From Hemibagrus wyckioides (taxonomy: Eukaryota; Chordata; Actinopteri; Siluriformes; Bagridae), in the NCBI RefSeq assembly GCF_019097595.1, contig NC_080734.1:5922892-5986891 (forward strand): a DNA stretch of 64,000 bases. The letters are read 5' to 3'. Every line of letters starts with the position of its first letter. The stretch's first letter is position 1. Below the pieces are notes generated by a model. The model was not told where the DNA came from. It saw nothing but the letters and a program-made list of their open reading frames with translations, and did not search any database. A program made the translations under genes and the position numbers. This document shows, piece by piece, positions 25,399 to 36,960 of this stretch.

Positions 25399-25884
25399 TA
25401 CACTGTATTGCCAAAAGTTTTGGGACACCTACCTGTACATGCACATGAATGTATTATGGACTTGGCCCGGCCTTCGCAGCTATAACAGCTTCTGAGAAGG
25501 CTTTCCACAAGGTTTAGGAGTGTGTTTATGGGAATTTTTGACCATTCCTTTAGAAGCACATTCAGGAACTGATGTTGGACAAGAAGGTCTGGCTCGCAGT
25601 CTCTGCTCTAGAGGTCAGGATTCTGTGCAGGCCAGTCAAGTTCCTCCACACCAAACTTGCTCATCCATGTCTTTATGGACCTTGCTTTGTGCACTGGTGT
25701 GCAGTCATGTTGGAACAGGAAGGGGTCATCCCTAAACAGTTCCCAAAAAGTTGGGAGCATGACATTGTCCAAAATGTCTTGGTATGAAGCTGAAGCATTA
25801 AGAGTTCCTTTCACTGGAACTAAGGGGCCGAGCCCAACCCCTGAATTCAATGACTTGTCCCAAAACTTTTGGCAATATATTGTA
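25399..25884 (-). mobile_element. Tc1-like family A MITE-like copy
   Basis: Ends are TA-CACTGTATTGCCAAAAG and CTTTTGGCAATATATTG-TA, each next to TA. The complement encodes a Tc1 transposase C-terminal region (about 25608-25760: LFQHDCTPVHKARSIKTWM, GVEELDWPAQNPDL). The N-terminal DNA-binding and first catalytic segments are deleted. Confidence 0.85.
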
Positions 25885-28800
25885 GTACTGTGTATTTTTT
25901 CTTCTTCTCTGAATTCCCGTATATTCATCACTTCTTTCCTCACACGAGTTTTGAACGACTTTCCCTTCAGTCATTCTGACCTTGTGTTTGACGATTCACC
26001 AGCTTTTCATTACTGTAAGCTCCAGCCCAATATTTCCCCACACTGTCGAAAGGCTTGACCTCTGGAATGGAACTTGCACAGGAGATGAGGAACCATGGGC
26101 CGAAAAAGCCATGTCAGTCGTGGCTTCTCTGGGGTATGATGCTCTTGAGTTGCTAAAGTTTTTTTTTCCTGCATTCCAAAAATAGCTCTTGATGTGGAAA
26201 AATGGCTTGCTGAGAGCGAAATGCAGGCTGAGCACGTCGACTCGACGCAGCTCTGGCAGCCTGGTCCTACAGCCCCAAACCGAGCACAATCCAAAAATAA
26301 AGCTATTAAAATTAGATGTGGAATAAAACTTTATGAATACGGGGAATGAACTGGAGGATTTCTAACATTTTCTATCCATCCATCCTATTTATTCCACTGA
26401 ATGCTTCTTTTGATAAATAATGCTTGGATACAAATCTCTGATCATTATATGATATGATATGACACGTTCTGCTTTGAGGACACGTTTCAAATGAATAAAA
26501 GTATTTGTTCTAGCTAAATTTCCACATATTCCTTCATTTTAACTGAAGTTCTCCACCCCTTTGCCCTTTCCCTTCCAGCCATGGTTCTGTGGATTCTTGC
26601 AGTTTTCAGATCCCTTCTAATGAACCGCTAATTGAATTTTAGCAACAATACTGATACCAGTGCTGGTCAGTACTGGTTACAGGTCTGATATGACTGAAAC
26701 AGGAAATCCTAGCAAGATAGACTACATAATAAGAGAATAAATAATAAGCAAATCTAAATCTTAACGTACTAGTGGTGTTTTGTTTATAAATGAGCCAACT
26801 CGCGTGTGAGCCTTTGTGACTTCTTTTTAAGGTAGACAGTAGTTCATGGCATTATTCCTGCATAATCAAAATTCTTCCATGGAAACTTTTGCTAGATTCA
26901 GTTCATTGTGCTCGTCTATCCAACCAGTCCATAAATGCACTCTTTGGCCATGTTTAAGTTTAGATATAGTAGTGAAACCATAGCCCTGGCCCTTTCATTC
27001 CTACTGGGTCATATAACCAAGCTTCAGGAATATCTAGGTCAAATTTCACCTAGATAAAGCCAGGGTAAAAAAGAAGGTAACCGCTAGTTGGAGAAAACAA
27101 CAAATTAGTAAATGCTACTGCTAAACGGTGGCACATATGGATGCTAAACACATCTTAACAATTCACAGCTAGCTTCTACTGCTTAAATACTAAACTCATA
27201 TACATGATACATGTCATTCCGGTCAATAGAACATGCTCACAGTTTAGAATCAGCATGTTATAGCAAGTTAATTAATTAGATTAATTTTGTCAACTACTGA
27301 TCATGACGTTTAAGCTGTTATCACCTGCGATGCTAATAATCCTGATCTGTTCGGTATGTCCGGAAGTAGATCGTGTTTCAGTAAAGCTCGTTTTACAGCA
27401 ACCGTGCTCTACTGTGCTGCATAATTTACTGTATGTCACAATATACTATTCTGAGACATCATAGGCATCGCAAAATCTTATAGGAACAGTTATAATCTCT
27501 GGGAGAACGGATGTTAAAAATCTCGTAGTGAAAATCGTCGAATGATGACTTTTATGGAATGTTTCTGCTTTCCAGTGTTTAGTATATTGTAGAAATGCCT
27601 TCTGTTAAATGCTATCTAATGATATTTCTATCATATCACCCAACCTCATTAATTAATCTGATCGTTTACGCCAGGTAGCATAATATTGTGTGGTCTAGAT
27701 AATCTAACCAGCACTAGGTGTATCGTTGTCATGCTTTGGCTCCTGTGTGAATGCTCCAAAGAGAACTTGCTTGCTCGCATTGAAATTCACAAGCAACATT
27801 ATTTCTTCTAATTAACGATGCAGTAAAAATGAGGTTCGCCTCTCGATATTTCTCTCTAGATGGCTTGTTTAACAGGAATGTGAATGGGCTAGTGTTCAGG
27901 CTCCTATAACAATGCAAGAAGAAGAGGCTTTGAAAATCACAAGGAGGGAATGACTAAGCCTTTTCGCGACCTACTCAGGGTGTTATCAACCTTGGCCTGA
28001 AATGCCTCTGAGGCTCAGAGCTTCAGGGAGGAAACATGCTTTAATAGTGCGACAAAAAATAAAAATAAAAATCCTTTTCATGCTCATGATGCAACAGAAG
28101 TAAGAAAAAAATAAAAAAATAAAATAAAACACACATGACCTTGACACAATAAAGAGAGGTATGTGCAGACATTCAGCAGACATTAACCAGATAATAAAAC
28201 CCAATCTCTACTCAGGTGTCAAGTGTAATTGAAATCACATTGTCCTCCAGTCGGGCCAAATCTGCTTGGAGACGAACGGAGGGAACCGAGGAGAAGAGGG
28301 AATGATTACGGAGGGAAAAGCGATAACGCTATTGCTCCTGCTTTCGGAGGGCACGCACATAATTCCATGAGCGAGGTCATGGATCAAAGCCGTATTATGG
28401 CTCGCTAATGTGGCCCAGAGCGCTTCACAGCATGGCTCTCATCCTCACTCCGGGGAACGATGGATCTTCATTTGGACGGCTGATGTTGGGCGCATTTGTT
28501 TGCCGCACCTTATCGTTAGGAGGGAAAATGAAAAAACCTAGAGGGGGCAGAATAGTGAAGTGAGGTGGCGCTGCCGAATACGTCAGAATCAAAGAGCCTT
28601 GATAAAAAGAAAAATACAGATATGTGTTGTGTTAAAGACCAGCTTTGAGATTTATGATCATAATATGCTTCATGACTCAGTAGGCAAGTAAAATGTCTGG
28701 CAGCTTATAAGAAAGAAAAGCTGTGCACGCAAGGAAATCAATACAAGGGTAATGTCTGCTATGACTACAGGGGTAAACACCAAGTACTGCACATTGCACA

Positions 28801-29368
28801 AGTTGACAAAGCTATAGTCCTACAAACTGTCCCTGATATTAGAAATATGATATGTCACATAATGCCGTGGACAAATCATACTGTACATTTATTAGTCAGC
28901 TTGCTCAGAAAGTTAAAGCTCAGTCAATGTGTCTACCCGAAAGAAACCCAACAGACTAGGCTAAATAAAATGAAGCTAGCAATGTAATAATGTCCAGCAT
29001 GCTAGTTAAGTTCTAACGTTTCTAATGCAGCGTGTCACGTTCCGTTATATTTGCATTCCCCTCACTTCACCAGACATCTCAAATATCTTTTGCAAACACT
29101 ACATTTCAGCCTGGGATCAGTCCAGAAATCCACCACTGGAAAACAGCGGTCTGTGGTTTGCTTCAACCGAACCGCATATGTAACTAATGTGACAGGATCT
29201 ACTTCTTGTGCTGCTTATTATTTTTGTGTCTGTGACACTGGGGGAAAAAGGTATAATGGTTACTGATCTATTACACCAGACTTCTACAAGACTGCAGTAC
29301 TGTAATTAGCGCATCATCCTGGTACAAGCACGGATAAACATGGCTGAAGAATGTTCCCTGTTTACAGA
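25885..29368. other. no gene recognised; repeat-poor
   Basis: 3.5 kb with almost no transposon debris. 28240-28560 stands out by higher GC and many CpG and is a candidate conserved noncoding element. Nothing coding is recognised. Confidence 0.5.
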
Positions 29369-29780
29369 TACACTATGTTGCCAAAAGTTTTGGGACACCC
29401 CTCCAAATCAATGAATTCAGGTGTTGTTTTTCAGGGCTTGGACTCGGCCCCTTAGTTCCAGTGAAAGGAACTCTTAATGCTTCAGCTTCATACCAAGACA
29501 TTTTGGACAATTTCATGCTCCCAACTTTGTGGGAACAGTTTGGGGATGACCCCTTCCTGTTCCAACATGACTGCACATCAGTGACCAAAGCAAGGTCCAT
29601 AAAGACATGGATGAGTGAGTTTGGTGTGGAGGAACTTCAGAGTCCTGACCTCAACCTGATAGAACACCTTTGGGATGAATTAGAGTGGAGACTGCGAGCC
29701 AGACCTTCTTGTCCAACATCAGTGTCTGAGGTAAAGGCAAGTAAAGGCAGATGTCCCAAAACTTTTGGCAATATAGTGTA
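29369..29780 (+). mobile_element. Tc1-like family A MITE-like copy
   Basis: Terminal repeats TA-CACTATGTTGCCAAAAG and TTTTGGCAATATAGTG-TA are intact. Inside, 29461-29781 is open and encodes the transposase C-terminus (QHDCTSVTKARSIKTWMSEF, then SPDLNLIEHLWDELE), so one catalytic Asp and the final Glu are visible, but the WPAQN step is deleted and the N-terminal half is gone. Confidence 0.85.
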
Positions 29781-31008
29781 ACATACCACCGCTTGAATAT
29801 ACACATACAAGACGTATACAATTGCTCAGTTCAGCCATGTTTTAGAAAGGAATTCTTCAATGTCGATGCCCTCAAACAAGCCCAGAATCGTCCCTGAGTG
29901 CATAGAGCGAAGAGATGCCCTGCATTAATAACATGATGTGGATTAAGCAAATGGCTTTTGACCATCAGTTCTTACTCTTGTGTCTTATTTGCATCAGTGA
30001 GCTCCTAGAGATAAATCTCACCAACTTTAGAGAGTGATTTTCCAGGATTGTAGAGTTGCATGCAAATACAAGGCTCGGAGCGCAATTACAGGATGTACGG
30101 GTGGTAAGTTATCGAGAGAGGAGATTTCGCCTGCAATGATTCACTACCTCAATTTCGTTGAGGGCTCAATCTCGGCGAGAACTAGAGCAGCACAAAACCG
30201 CTTTACACTATCGACTTGGCTTCAAGCTAAAAATAGTTCAGATAGTCCTGACGTGAGCTTCCATTCATCAGCGCTCCAGCTTCTTCAATTCAAATTTGGA
30301 GACGGACTCGTACGGCTTGAAAGCGAATGCTGCACTCTATCGCTGACTGGGCTTTTCCCCTCGAAGGCTTAGCTGATGTGCTGCTACGATAGTGCAGGGG
30401 AACTGATTGCCCTGGTGGAGGCTGGTTCAAGAAAGCGGAATAATGACCAAAAGAAATCAAGTGAAACTTTATCTTCTTAGACCAGATGCTTGATTTGTTG
30501 AAAAAAACTTTTTTTTCAGTGCTTATTTCTGACTCGGAAAAAAAATAAAAAATAAAAATTCACAGGAGAAAGAGAACTTCAATCTATGATGGGACAGACA
30601 GAAACAAGAAACTAGGTCCTTCCTTGATGCAAGAGTGTGACTGCTCTGCAAGATAATTCCACTTATTTCGGTTTTATTTCAGTGAACTGGAAGAGGCAGC
30701 ACAACTAAGTGGGAGAAAGTGACAGCTGGCATGCTGAGGAGATATTAAAGGTTGGTTTTAAGCTTTGTCAGAAGCACTCGCAAAAACTACCTGGGGCTAA
30801 TTTTTGAAAGTGTGAAATCTTTCAGAGTTAGAGGAAGCTGTTAGAAAGGTCTGTTTGCAGGTTTTCAGTCAAAAAAATAGTGAAATCATGAATTTTGCTG
30901 TCTGTCCTGAACTGGTATTTTGGACTGGAATTGCAGAGTGTTAGGGGAAAAATAAAGATGCTTTGTACACCCTAAAGCACTAAAACTGTCCAACAGATTT
31001 GAAAGTGT

Positions 31009-31047
<39 letters not shown>

Positions 31048-31685
31048 TTGACGAACCAGTGTGGAATAGAGTATTAAACCACCTTTAGAAAGTAGGAAGT
31101 AAAGGAAGAAGAGAAGAAGATGGAGATATAAAGGCCTTCCATCCAAGCAGCAGGTGAAAGATGTCTGGAATCAATGGCCTTTCAGTGTGAAGTTTGGATG
31201 CGAAAGGTCAAATTTGATCGGTTGTCTCTACCTAATGGGAACATTTCTGACTCTGCTTGTCTGGCCTCTAGGGAGACAGGGAATGAGGAGAGGAAACAAA
31301 AGAATGGCAGTGCATAGAAAAGGAAAAAGGACTCGACACGGACAGCACACAAGAATGAAACTAGACGCATGACAAGGCTGTAGTGGTGAGCAGCACATAC
31401 AGTACAGTATGTCAGCCAGTGTAGCACAATAGGAAGACAAACTAGCTGAGAATCATTTATAGAGTGTAATCTTGGTTGAGATGGTATTCATTTATTCAAT
31501 TTCCCTTGAGCTTTATCTTTGGTGAATACAAAGCCTGCCCAGGCAGAAGGCTACCCTCTCGGATTAGGAAACCAGAAAACCCAGAGGAAACCCATGTGGA
31601 CAGTGATCTGATTCCCAGACTAACCCAGGGATCCTGGAGATGTAAGAATGCTTAATAAGAGGCTGATATCTGTCACACTATTTTA
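29781..31685. other. no gene recognised
   Basis: An open frame of 112 codons at 30034-30372 (plus) has no recognisable motif. A GA microsatellite lies at 31012-31044 and a possible SINE fragment at 31535. The stretches 32070-32640 and 32816-33660 hold only short AAT/GAT runs and A+T-rich sequence. Confidence 0.5.
31535..31640 (-). mobile_element. short degenerate Mermaid-like fragment
   Basis: A brief stretch ('AGAGGAAACCCATGTGGACA', then a region like the complement of the head) resembles the cloverleaf-proximal part of the Mermaid-like SINE in reverse. It is highly diverged and bounded only approximately. Confidence 0.35.
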
Positions 31686-32069
31686 TACACAATATGGCCA
31701 AAAGTGTAGTCACCTGACCATCACATGTCCATCATGTGTTCTGTCTCCACAGATCTGGCACAAAGCACACAATAATATTGAATGTCTTGGTATGTTGTAC
31801 CTGTTGTACAGTTTCCCTTCACTGTAACTAAGACGCACAATCATTGTTTCAGCATGACAATGCCCCTGTGCACAAAGCTCAGAGCTCCATAAAGACATGA
31901 TGTGGAGGTTAAGGTTGGAGAACCCGGACTCTGACTCAACCTCACTGAACACCCTTGGGATGAACTGGAACACCGACTGAACCCCAGACCTCCTGACCTC
32001 ACATTGCGTCAGTAATGCTCTTTTCCTCATAAACACCTGCACAGATTTTGTTGTCGGACTGTACATAGT
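31686..32069 (+). mobile_element. Tc1-like family 2 remnant
   Basis: The left end TACACAATATGGCCAAAAG, with TA, is a good terminal repeat. Inside are 'TTCAGCATGACAATGCCCC' (QHDNAP-type motif) and 'CCTTGGGATGAACTGGAAC' (LGMNWN/WDELE-type). The right end is degenerate, so 32069 is approximate. Confidence 0.65.
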
Positions 32070-32640
32070 GTACGGCAACAGACTTAGACAACTGAGACAA
32101 ATCGTAACCGATCTACAGACTTCAGCTCCATCACAACTGAATTCAGAGAGAATATTAATAAACGATCTCTTGACTGCAGAATTAATCTCAGCTCATCAAT
32201 GTACTAGCATGGAAGGATTGGGATTCTGTACTTATTAACTATACTTCTATCTTGCATTAAACTTGTTGCTATGGAAACAAGCTCTGGCTTGTTGCTGCGT
32301 TCTTGTTCAGAGACTGGAAGCTTAATAATAAATAGTGATAAATACTACAGGATAAACAGCTATTGACAGTTACTGGATATCCTTCTCTACTGTGGATTTG
32401 ATATTAATCACAGCTCATCAGATTAATAGCACTAAAGATAGAGGTGTAAACTTCAGCCTTGGTGCATAAGGCAGTGATTCAGTATTTGATAAAAGGATGC
32501 CATTTGATTCGATTTAATCATCTCTGATCAATATATGAGCAACTTTTGTTCAGAATCTAGAGAACTGTAAATTCACAAATGATGATGATGATGATGGATA
32601 CTACAAATTACCTTGCTAGACTATTTACACAAATTCTCGA

Positions 32641-32728
32641 ATAATAATAATAATGATAATAATAATAATAATAATAACAACAATAACAACAATAACAATA
32701 ATAACAATTATAATAATGATAATAGAAA

Positions 32729-32780
<52 letters not shown>

Positions 32781-32815
32781 AATAATAATAATAAATTATT
32801 ATTATTATTGCTACT
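32641..32815. repeat. (AAT)n-(AAC)n-(ATT)n-(AAT)n compound microsatellite
   Basis: An AAT/AAC block is followed by about 17 ATT units, then by AAT and again ATT. The opposing blocks are self-complementary. Confidence 0.95.
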
Positions 32816-33826
32816 AAATTCAATTTAGATTGATTCACTGAGCCAAATCAATGACCGTTAAATGAATCTACTCTATTTTTTATTTATTTTTTTATTTTTT
32901 AAATAAAGAACTTTAATCTTACAAAATCTGTCACATTAAATGTGGTCGAAGACTTGGAGCCTGTTTGTATTTTATAATAAATACAAATAAATACCTCTAA
33001 TAGATATTCGCATCCTTACGGCTCCCATTGACAGATTTTATTAACACAAAGGAAGAAGTAAGTAAATTAATTGCACAAGCATGAAATAGTAGCCTACAGG
33101 ATAAATAATAATAATAATAATAATAAATTCCTGTATGTGTATTGCAACTGTGTGTGTTCTTTTAGGTTGACTATTAGGAATATTTCCCTTGTTTCTGCTC
33201 CCTTTAGTAATTAGGCGTGTGACCTACTGGAAAAAAAATTCTAGTGTCTAAATTTTTTGCACTGTGTCTAAAAGTTTGCATTTTCCCTGCAACAATGTTT
33301 TTATTCAACACAATGACCAAAAAAAAAAAAAGATGATGTGATAACTCACACAATATGATCAGGGAAACCTGTGTCTTACTCTGCTGTCTGAGCCACACTG
33401 CTTCAATAATGCATGAAGTCATCCTTCAGGGACAAAAAAAAAAAGCAGTGGCAGCAGAAAGAGCAATATCTATTTGCTCATGCTATCCTGTTGTACATGC
33501 TAATGCTGGGTCTTAGACCAGGGGGAAATGATAAAGTTGTATGTGTGAGTGGGATAGGAATGTAGAATGAATAACATTTGAATCATGAAATGTTGAAATT
33601 CATTTTTCGAATTTTTTCGTCATTTGGAGATCTCAAAAGGCAACAATTAGTGCATTCAACACTATCAGACATTGTGAGTTATAAGAAACACAACCTCTCA
33701 ATGAAACAGGAGTTGTTGTAATGAGTGTAGAAGTTGTATTTATGAGTCTCGTGTGTTCAAACGGCTTGAAATCAAGTGCATCAGACTTTGCAAGTTAAAA
33801 GAAATACAACCTTGAAATGAAACATA

Positions 33827-34075
33827 GGTGCTGTTGGGAGCAAGTAGTAAAGGCTCTGGGTTGTTGATCAGAAGATCAGGGTTCAAGCCCCAGCACTGCC
33901 AAGCTGCCACTTTTGGGCAATTTAGCAAGACACTTAAGCCTTTCTGCTCCAGGGGTGCTTTATCATAGCTGCCCCCTGCTCTCTGACCCTAACATCCTCA
34001 GCTGGGATATGTGAAGAAAAGTATCCCACTGTGCTGTAATGTATGTGTGGTGATAATAATAATAAAGGCTTATAA
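33827..34075 (+). mobile_element. tRNA-derived SINE (type B)
   Basis: Same family as 48030-48277: 'TAAAGGCTCTGGGTTGTTG', B box 'AGGGTTCAAGCCCC', 'AGCACTGCCAAGCTGCC', 'CTGCTCCAGGGGTGCTTTAT', tail 'GTGTGGTGATAATAATAA'. No tRNA-Leu sequence precedes this copy. A Tc1-like MITE begins at its 3' end. Confidence 0.8.
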
Positions 34076-34603
34076 TACACTATATTGCCAAATGTTTTGG
34101 GACGTCTGCCTTTACATGCACATGAATGTAATATGGAGTTGGCCCGCCCTTTGCAGCTATAACATCTTCAACTCTTCTGGGAAGACTTTCCACAAAGTTT
34201 AGGAGTGTGTTTATGGGAATGTTTGACCATTCCTTTAGAAGCACATTTGTGAGGTCAGGCACTGCTGTTGGATGAGAAGGTCTGGCTCACAGTCTCCACT
34301 CTAATTCATCCCAAAGGTGTTCTATCAGGTTGAGGTCTGGACTCTGTGATGTTTCTCCACACCAAACTCCCTCATCCATGTCTTTATGGACCTTGCTTTG
34401 TGCACTGGTGTACAGTCATGTTGAAACAGGAAAGGGTCATCCCCAAACTGTTCCCACAACGTTGGGAGCATGTAATTGTCCAAAATGTCTTGAAGCATTA
34501 AGAGTTCCTTTCACTGGAACTAAGGGGCCGAGCCCAACCCCTGAAAAACACCTGAATTCAATGATTTGGAGGGGTGTCCCAAAACTTTTGGCAACATAGT
34601 GTA
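34076..34603 (-). mobile_element. Tc1-like family A MITE-like copy
   Basis: TA-CACTATATTGCCAAATG and TTTTGGCAACATAGTG-TA bound it. Reverse-oriented transposase C-terminal DNA lies between ('GGACCTTGCTTTGTGCACTG', 'CACTCTAATTCATCCCAAAG'). It sits exactly at the 3' end of the type B SINE at 33827-34075. Confidence 0.85.
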
Positions 34604-34650
34604 TGTGTAGAGTCTCACATGTTCAAATGGCTTGAACTCATGAACTGTGA

Positions 34651-36026
34651 AACTGTTTGTGTACTGGTTTATTTATTCAAATGACACAACTGCATTATTT
34701 CTAAAATATTGTTTTTGTCAAGTCCCTTTTTCCTGCTCCACACTTCCTCACAAACACGGAACCTGCAAAACAAGGCCCTGAAATCCACAAAACTAAACCT
34801 ATTACAGGCTTTAAAGAAATCCTCTGTTCTCGTCATGTCGTTTTTACAGCGAATCTTCATGTTCACCAGCTCAGCAGGGCTAACACAGGGTTAAACAAGC
34901 CATCACTGGAGATCAGAAGCGCAGATTCTTCTGCCTGGTGCTAAAGCGCTGCACAGGGGAGGAAAAAGAGAGCATTGCATGATGCACGAGCGAGCAAGGC
35001 TTTGATGTTCGACGCGTTCCGACCTGCTCTGACATCCCGTGTCCTGCTCTGTCATCGCCTCAACGTGACACGACCGCTCTCCTGAATATCTCGATGAGGA
35101 CGGGATTGCTATTCTACCACACTGAAGAGGTGCAGGAAGCTGAGAGGGAGGGAAGAGCGCTGACAAACAAAATCACCTGGCAGCGTTCGAGCACCACTGA
35201 GATTCTTCGTATTACTGTTAAAGAAAGAATGAAAAGAAGGGTGAGGTGTTGACAGAGGAGAGGAAAAAATAAAAAAATCAGGAATGCAGAATCCTTTCTG
35301 TGTAAAAAAAAAAAAAAAAAGAAAAAGAAAAGTGGGTTACAGTATTGCCACTGAAAGTATATAGGGCTCTAAATGGAAATTTTCTAAATAAATTACGATT
35401 TATAGATTGAATGTGAATGAAAATCTATGGTGAGATTGAATTTTGTGATTTAACACAAGGTCAGACTTTTATATGGATAAAATTATGAAGTGCACTCGCT
35501 TAAAGTGAGAAATAAGTGTTGTAGACAAAAGCTGGGTCAAAACATCGCTACTATACAAAAGTGCAAGTTAAACTAGCCAACATATGATTCACGAGTTTGA
35601 TCTTGGTTTAGAAAGCTAGAAGTCGTGTTCAGTTATGTGCACAATTAAGTGTTGTTGCTTAAAATAAAAAAAGACAGCAAATAAAAATACATCATTTTTT
35701 CGTCATGCTTTCTGTCACTGTCCTTATAGCTCGTTCTTCTGATATATCATGAGTGTAATAACACACACACACACACAGATTGAATAAAAGCTTGCTGAAT
35801 TTACAACATTCGAATGCGTACATCGGTTCCACGAGATTGAACTGAATAACATTAACACCATTCGTTTTTGTGCTAGAAATATTTAAGATGCAAAGTCTAC
35901 ATTGTGTGGGTGTTTGACATGAATAAGGTGGAAAAATAGACTTGCCCAGGTGCTGCTGTACTAGCATCCTCCATCCAAGCAAGGCAGCTGGTTGAGCTAT
36001 AATGGTATAAGGGTACACAATGGGAT
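34651..36026. other. no gene recognised
   Basis: 34900-35170 is somewhat GC-rich and repeat-free. The rest is A+T-rich with a CA run at 35761. Nothing coding is recognised. Confidence 0.55.
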
Positions 36027-36197
36027 GTAGTAGCTTTAGTGGTTAAGGTGTTGGCCTGCTGATCAGAAGGTTGAGAGTTTGAATGCCAGGTCCAACAAGC
36101 TACCACTGCTGGGCCCCTGAGCAGGGCCCTAAATCCTCAGATGTATAAAATTAGAGTCGCTCTGGATAAGGGCATCTACCAAATGCTGTAAATGTCT
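36027..36197 (+). mobile_element. L2-tailed tRNA-derived SINE (type A)
   Basis: A tRNA-like head ('GTAGCTTTAGTGGTTAAGG' with B box 'GAGAGTTTGAATGCC') is followed by 'CTGCTGGGCCCCTGAGCAGG' and the L2-like tail 'GTCGCTCTGGATAAGGGCAT'. It lies just left of the repeat carrying the 24-bp minisatellite. Confidence 0.8.
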
Positions 36198-36231
36198 TTA
36201 AGGAGCGCTTGGTTGATGAACCTGACCTTCA

Positions 36232-36960
36232 GATTAAACTCACTTTTATTTCTATAGTGCTTTTAACAATGGACATTGTCACAAAGCAGCTTTACAGAAA
36301 TTGAGGATATACGTGCTAAATGTTAAATTTATTGTGTTAAGTGAGCAAGCCAGAGGATGTGGACCTCCTAAGATGATTATATGGAAGAAGACCTTGAGAG
36401 CTACCAGACTCAAAACAATGTGAGGAACCAGACTCAAAACCTTGAGAGGAACCAGGCTCAAAACCTTGAGAGGAACCAGGCTCAAAACAATGAAAGGAAC
36501 CAGGCTCAAAACCTTGAGAAGAACCAGGCTCAAAACAATGAAAGGAACCAGGCTCAAAACCTTGAGAAGAACCAGGCTCAAAACAATGAAAGGAACCAGG
36601 CTCAAAACAATGAAAGGAACCAGGCTCAAAACAATGAAAGGAACCAGGCTCAAAACCTTGAGAAGAACCAGGCTCAAAACAATGAAAGGAACCAGGCTCA
36701 AAACCTTGAGAGGAACCAGGCTCAAAACCTTGAGAGGAACCAAGCTCAAAACCTTGAGAGGAACCAGGCTCAAAACCTTGAGAGGAACCAGGCTCAAAAC
36801 AATGAAAGGAACCAGGCTCAAAACCTTGAGAAGAACCAGGCTCAAAACAATGAGAGGAACCAGACTCAAAACCTTGAGAGGAACCAGACTGAAAAGGGAA
36901 TCCATGCTCATCTGAGTGACACCGGATAATGTGATAATTTCCCTTCTATAACAGTGTCAT
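36232..36960 (+). mobile_element. dispersed 'AAGCGCTAT' repeat with embedded 24-bp minisatellite
   Basis: Same family as 14513: 'CTATAGTGCTTTTAACAATG', 'CAAAGCAGCTTTACAGAA' and 'GAAGACCTTGAGAGCTACC'. The 24-bp array follows, then the expected 'AAAAGGGAATCCATGC' and 'GAGTGACACCGG'. The array arose by expansion of the AACCTTGAGAGGAACCAGAC segment of the element. Confidence 0.65.
36410..36895. repeat. 24-bp minisatellite, about 20 copies
   Basis: The unit is AACCAGGCTCAAAACCTTGA plus GAGG. Variants are CCTTGAGAG, CCTTGAGAA and CAATGAAAG. As 24 is a multiple of three and no unit has a stop, three reading frames stay open across it (for example repeats of NQAQNLER); I do not regard them as genes. 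Confidence 0.95.

Larger units (their letters stand above)
33661..34650. repeat. about 118-bp tandem repeat split by SINE and MITE insertions
   Basis: 'ATCAGACATTGTGAGTTATA' (33666) recurs as 'ATCAGACTTTGCAAGTTAAA' (about 33780), each followed by AGAAA.ACAACCT and ATGAAACA. 'GAGTCTCGTGTGTTCAAACG' (about 33744) recurs as 'GAGTCTCACATGTTCAAATG' (about 34611). The SINE at 33827 and the MITE at 34076 lie within the second unit. Confidence 0.6.

Noticed and set aside
30034..30372. 112-codon plus-strand frame
   Set aside because: Longest frame in unique sequence of the window, but no motif, no clear splice sites, opposite to the host gene; plausible by chance at this composition.
36279..36929. 182- and 210-codon frames with 8-residue repeats
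   Set aside because: Consequence of a stop-free 24-bp minisatellite inside a dispersed repeat; open in several frames and both strands.
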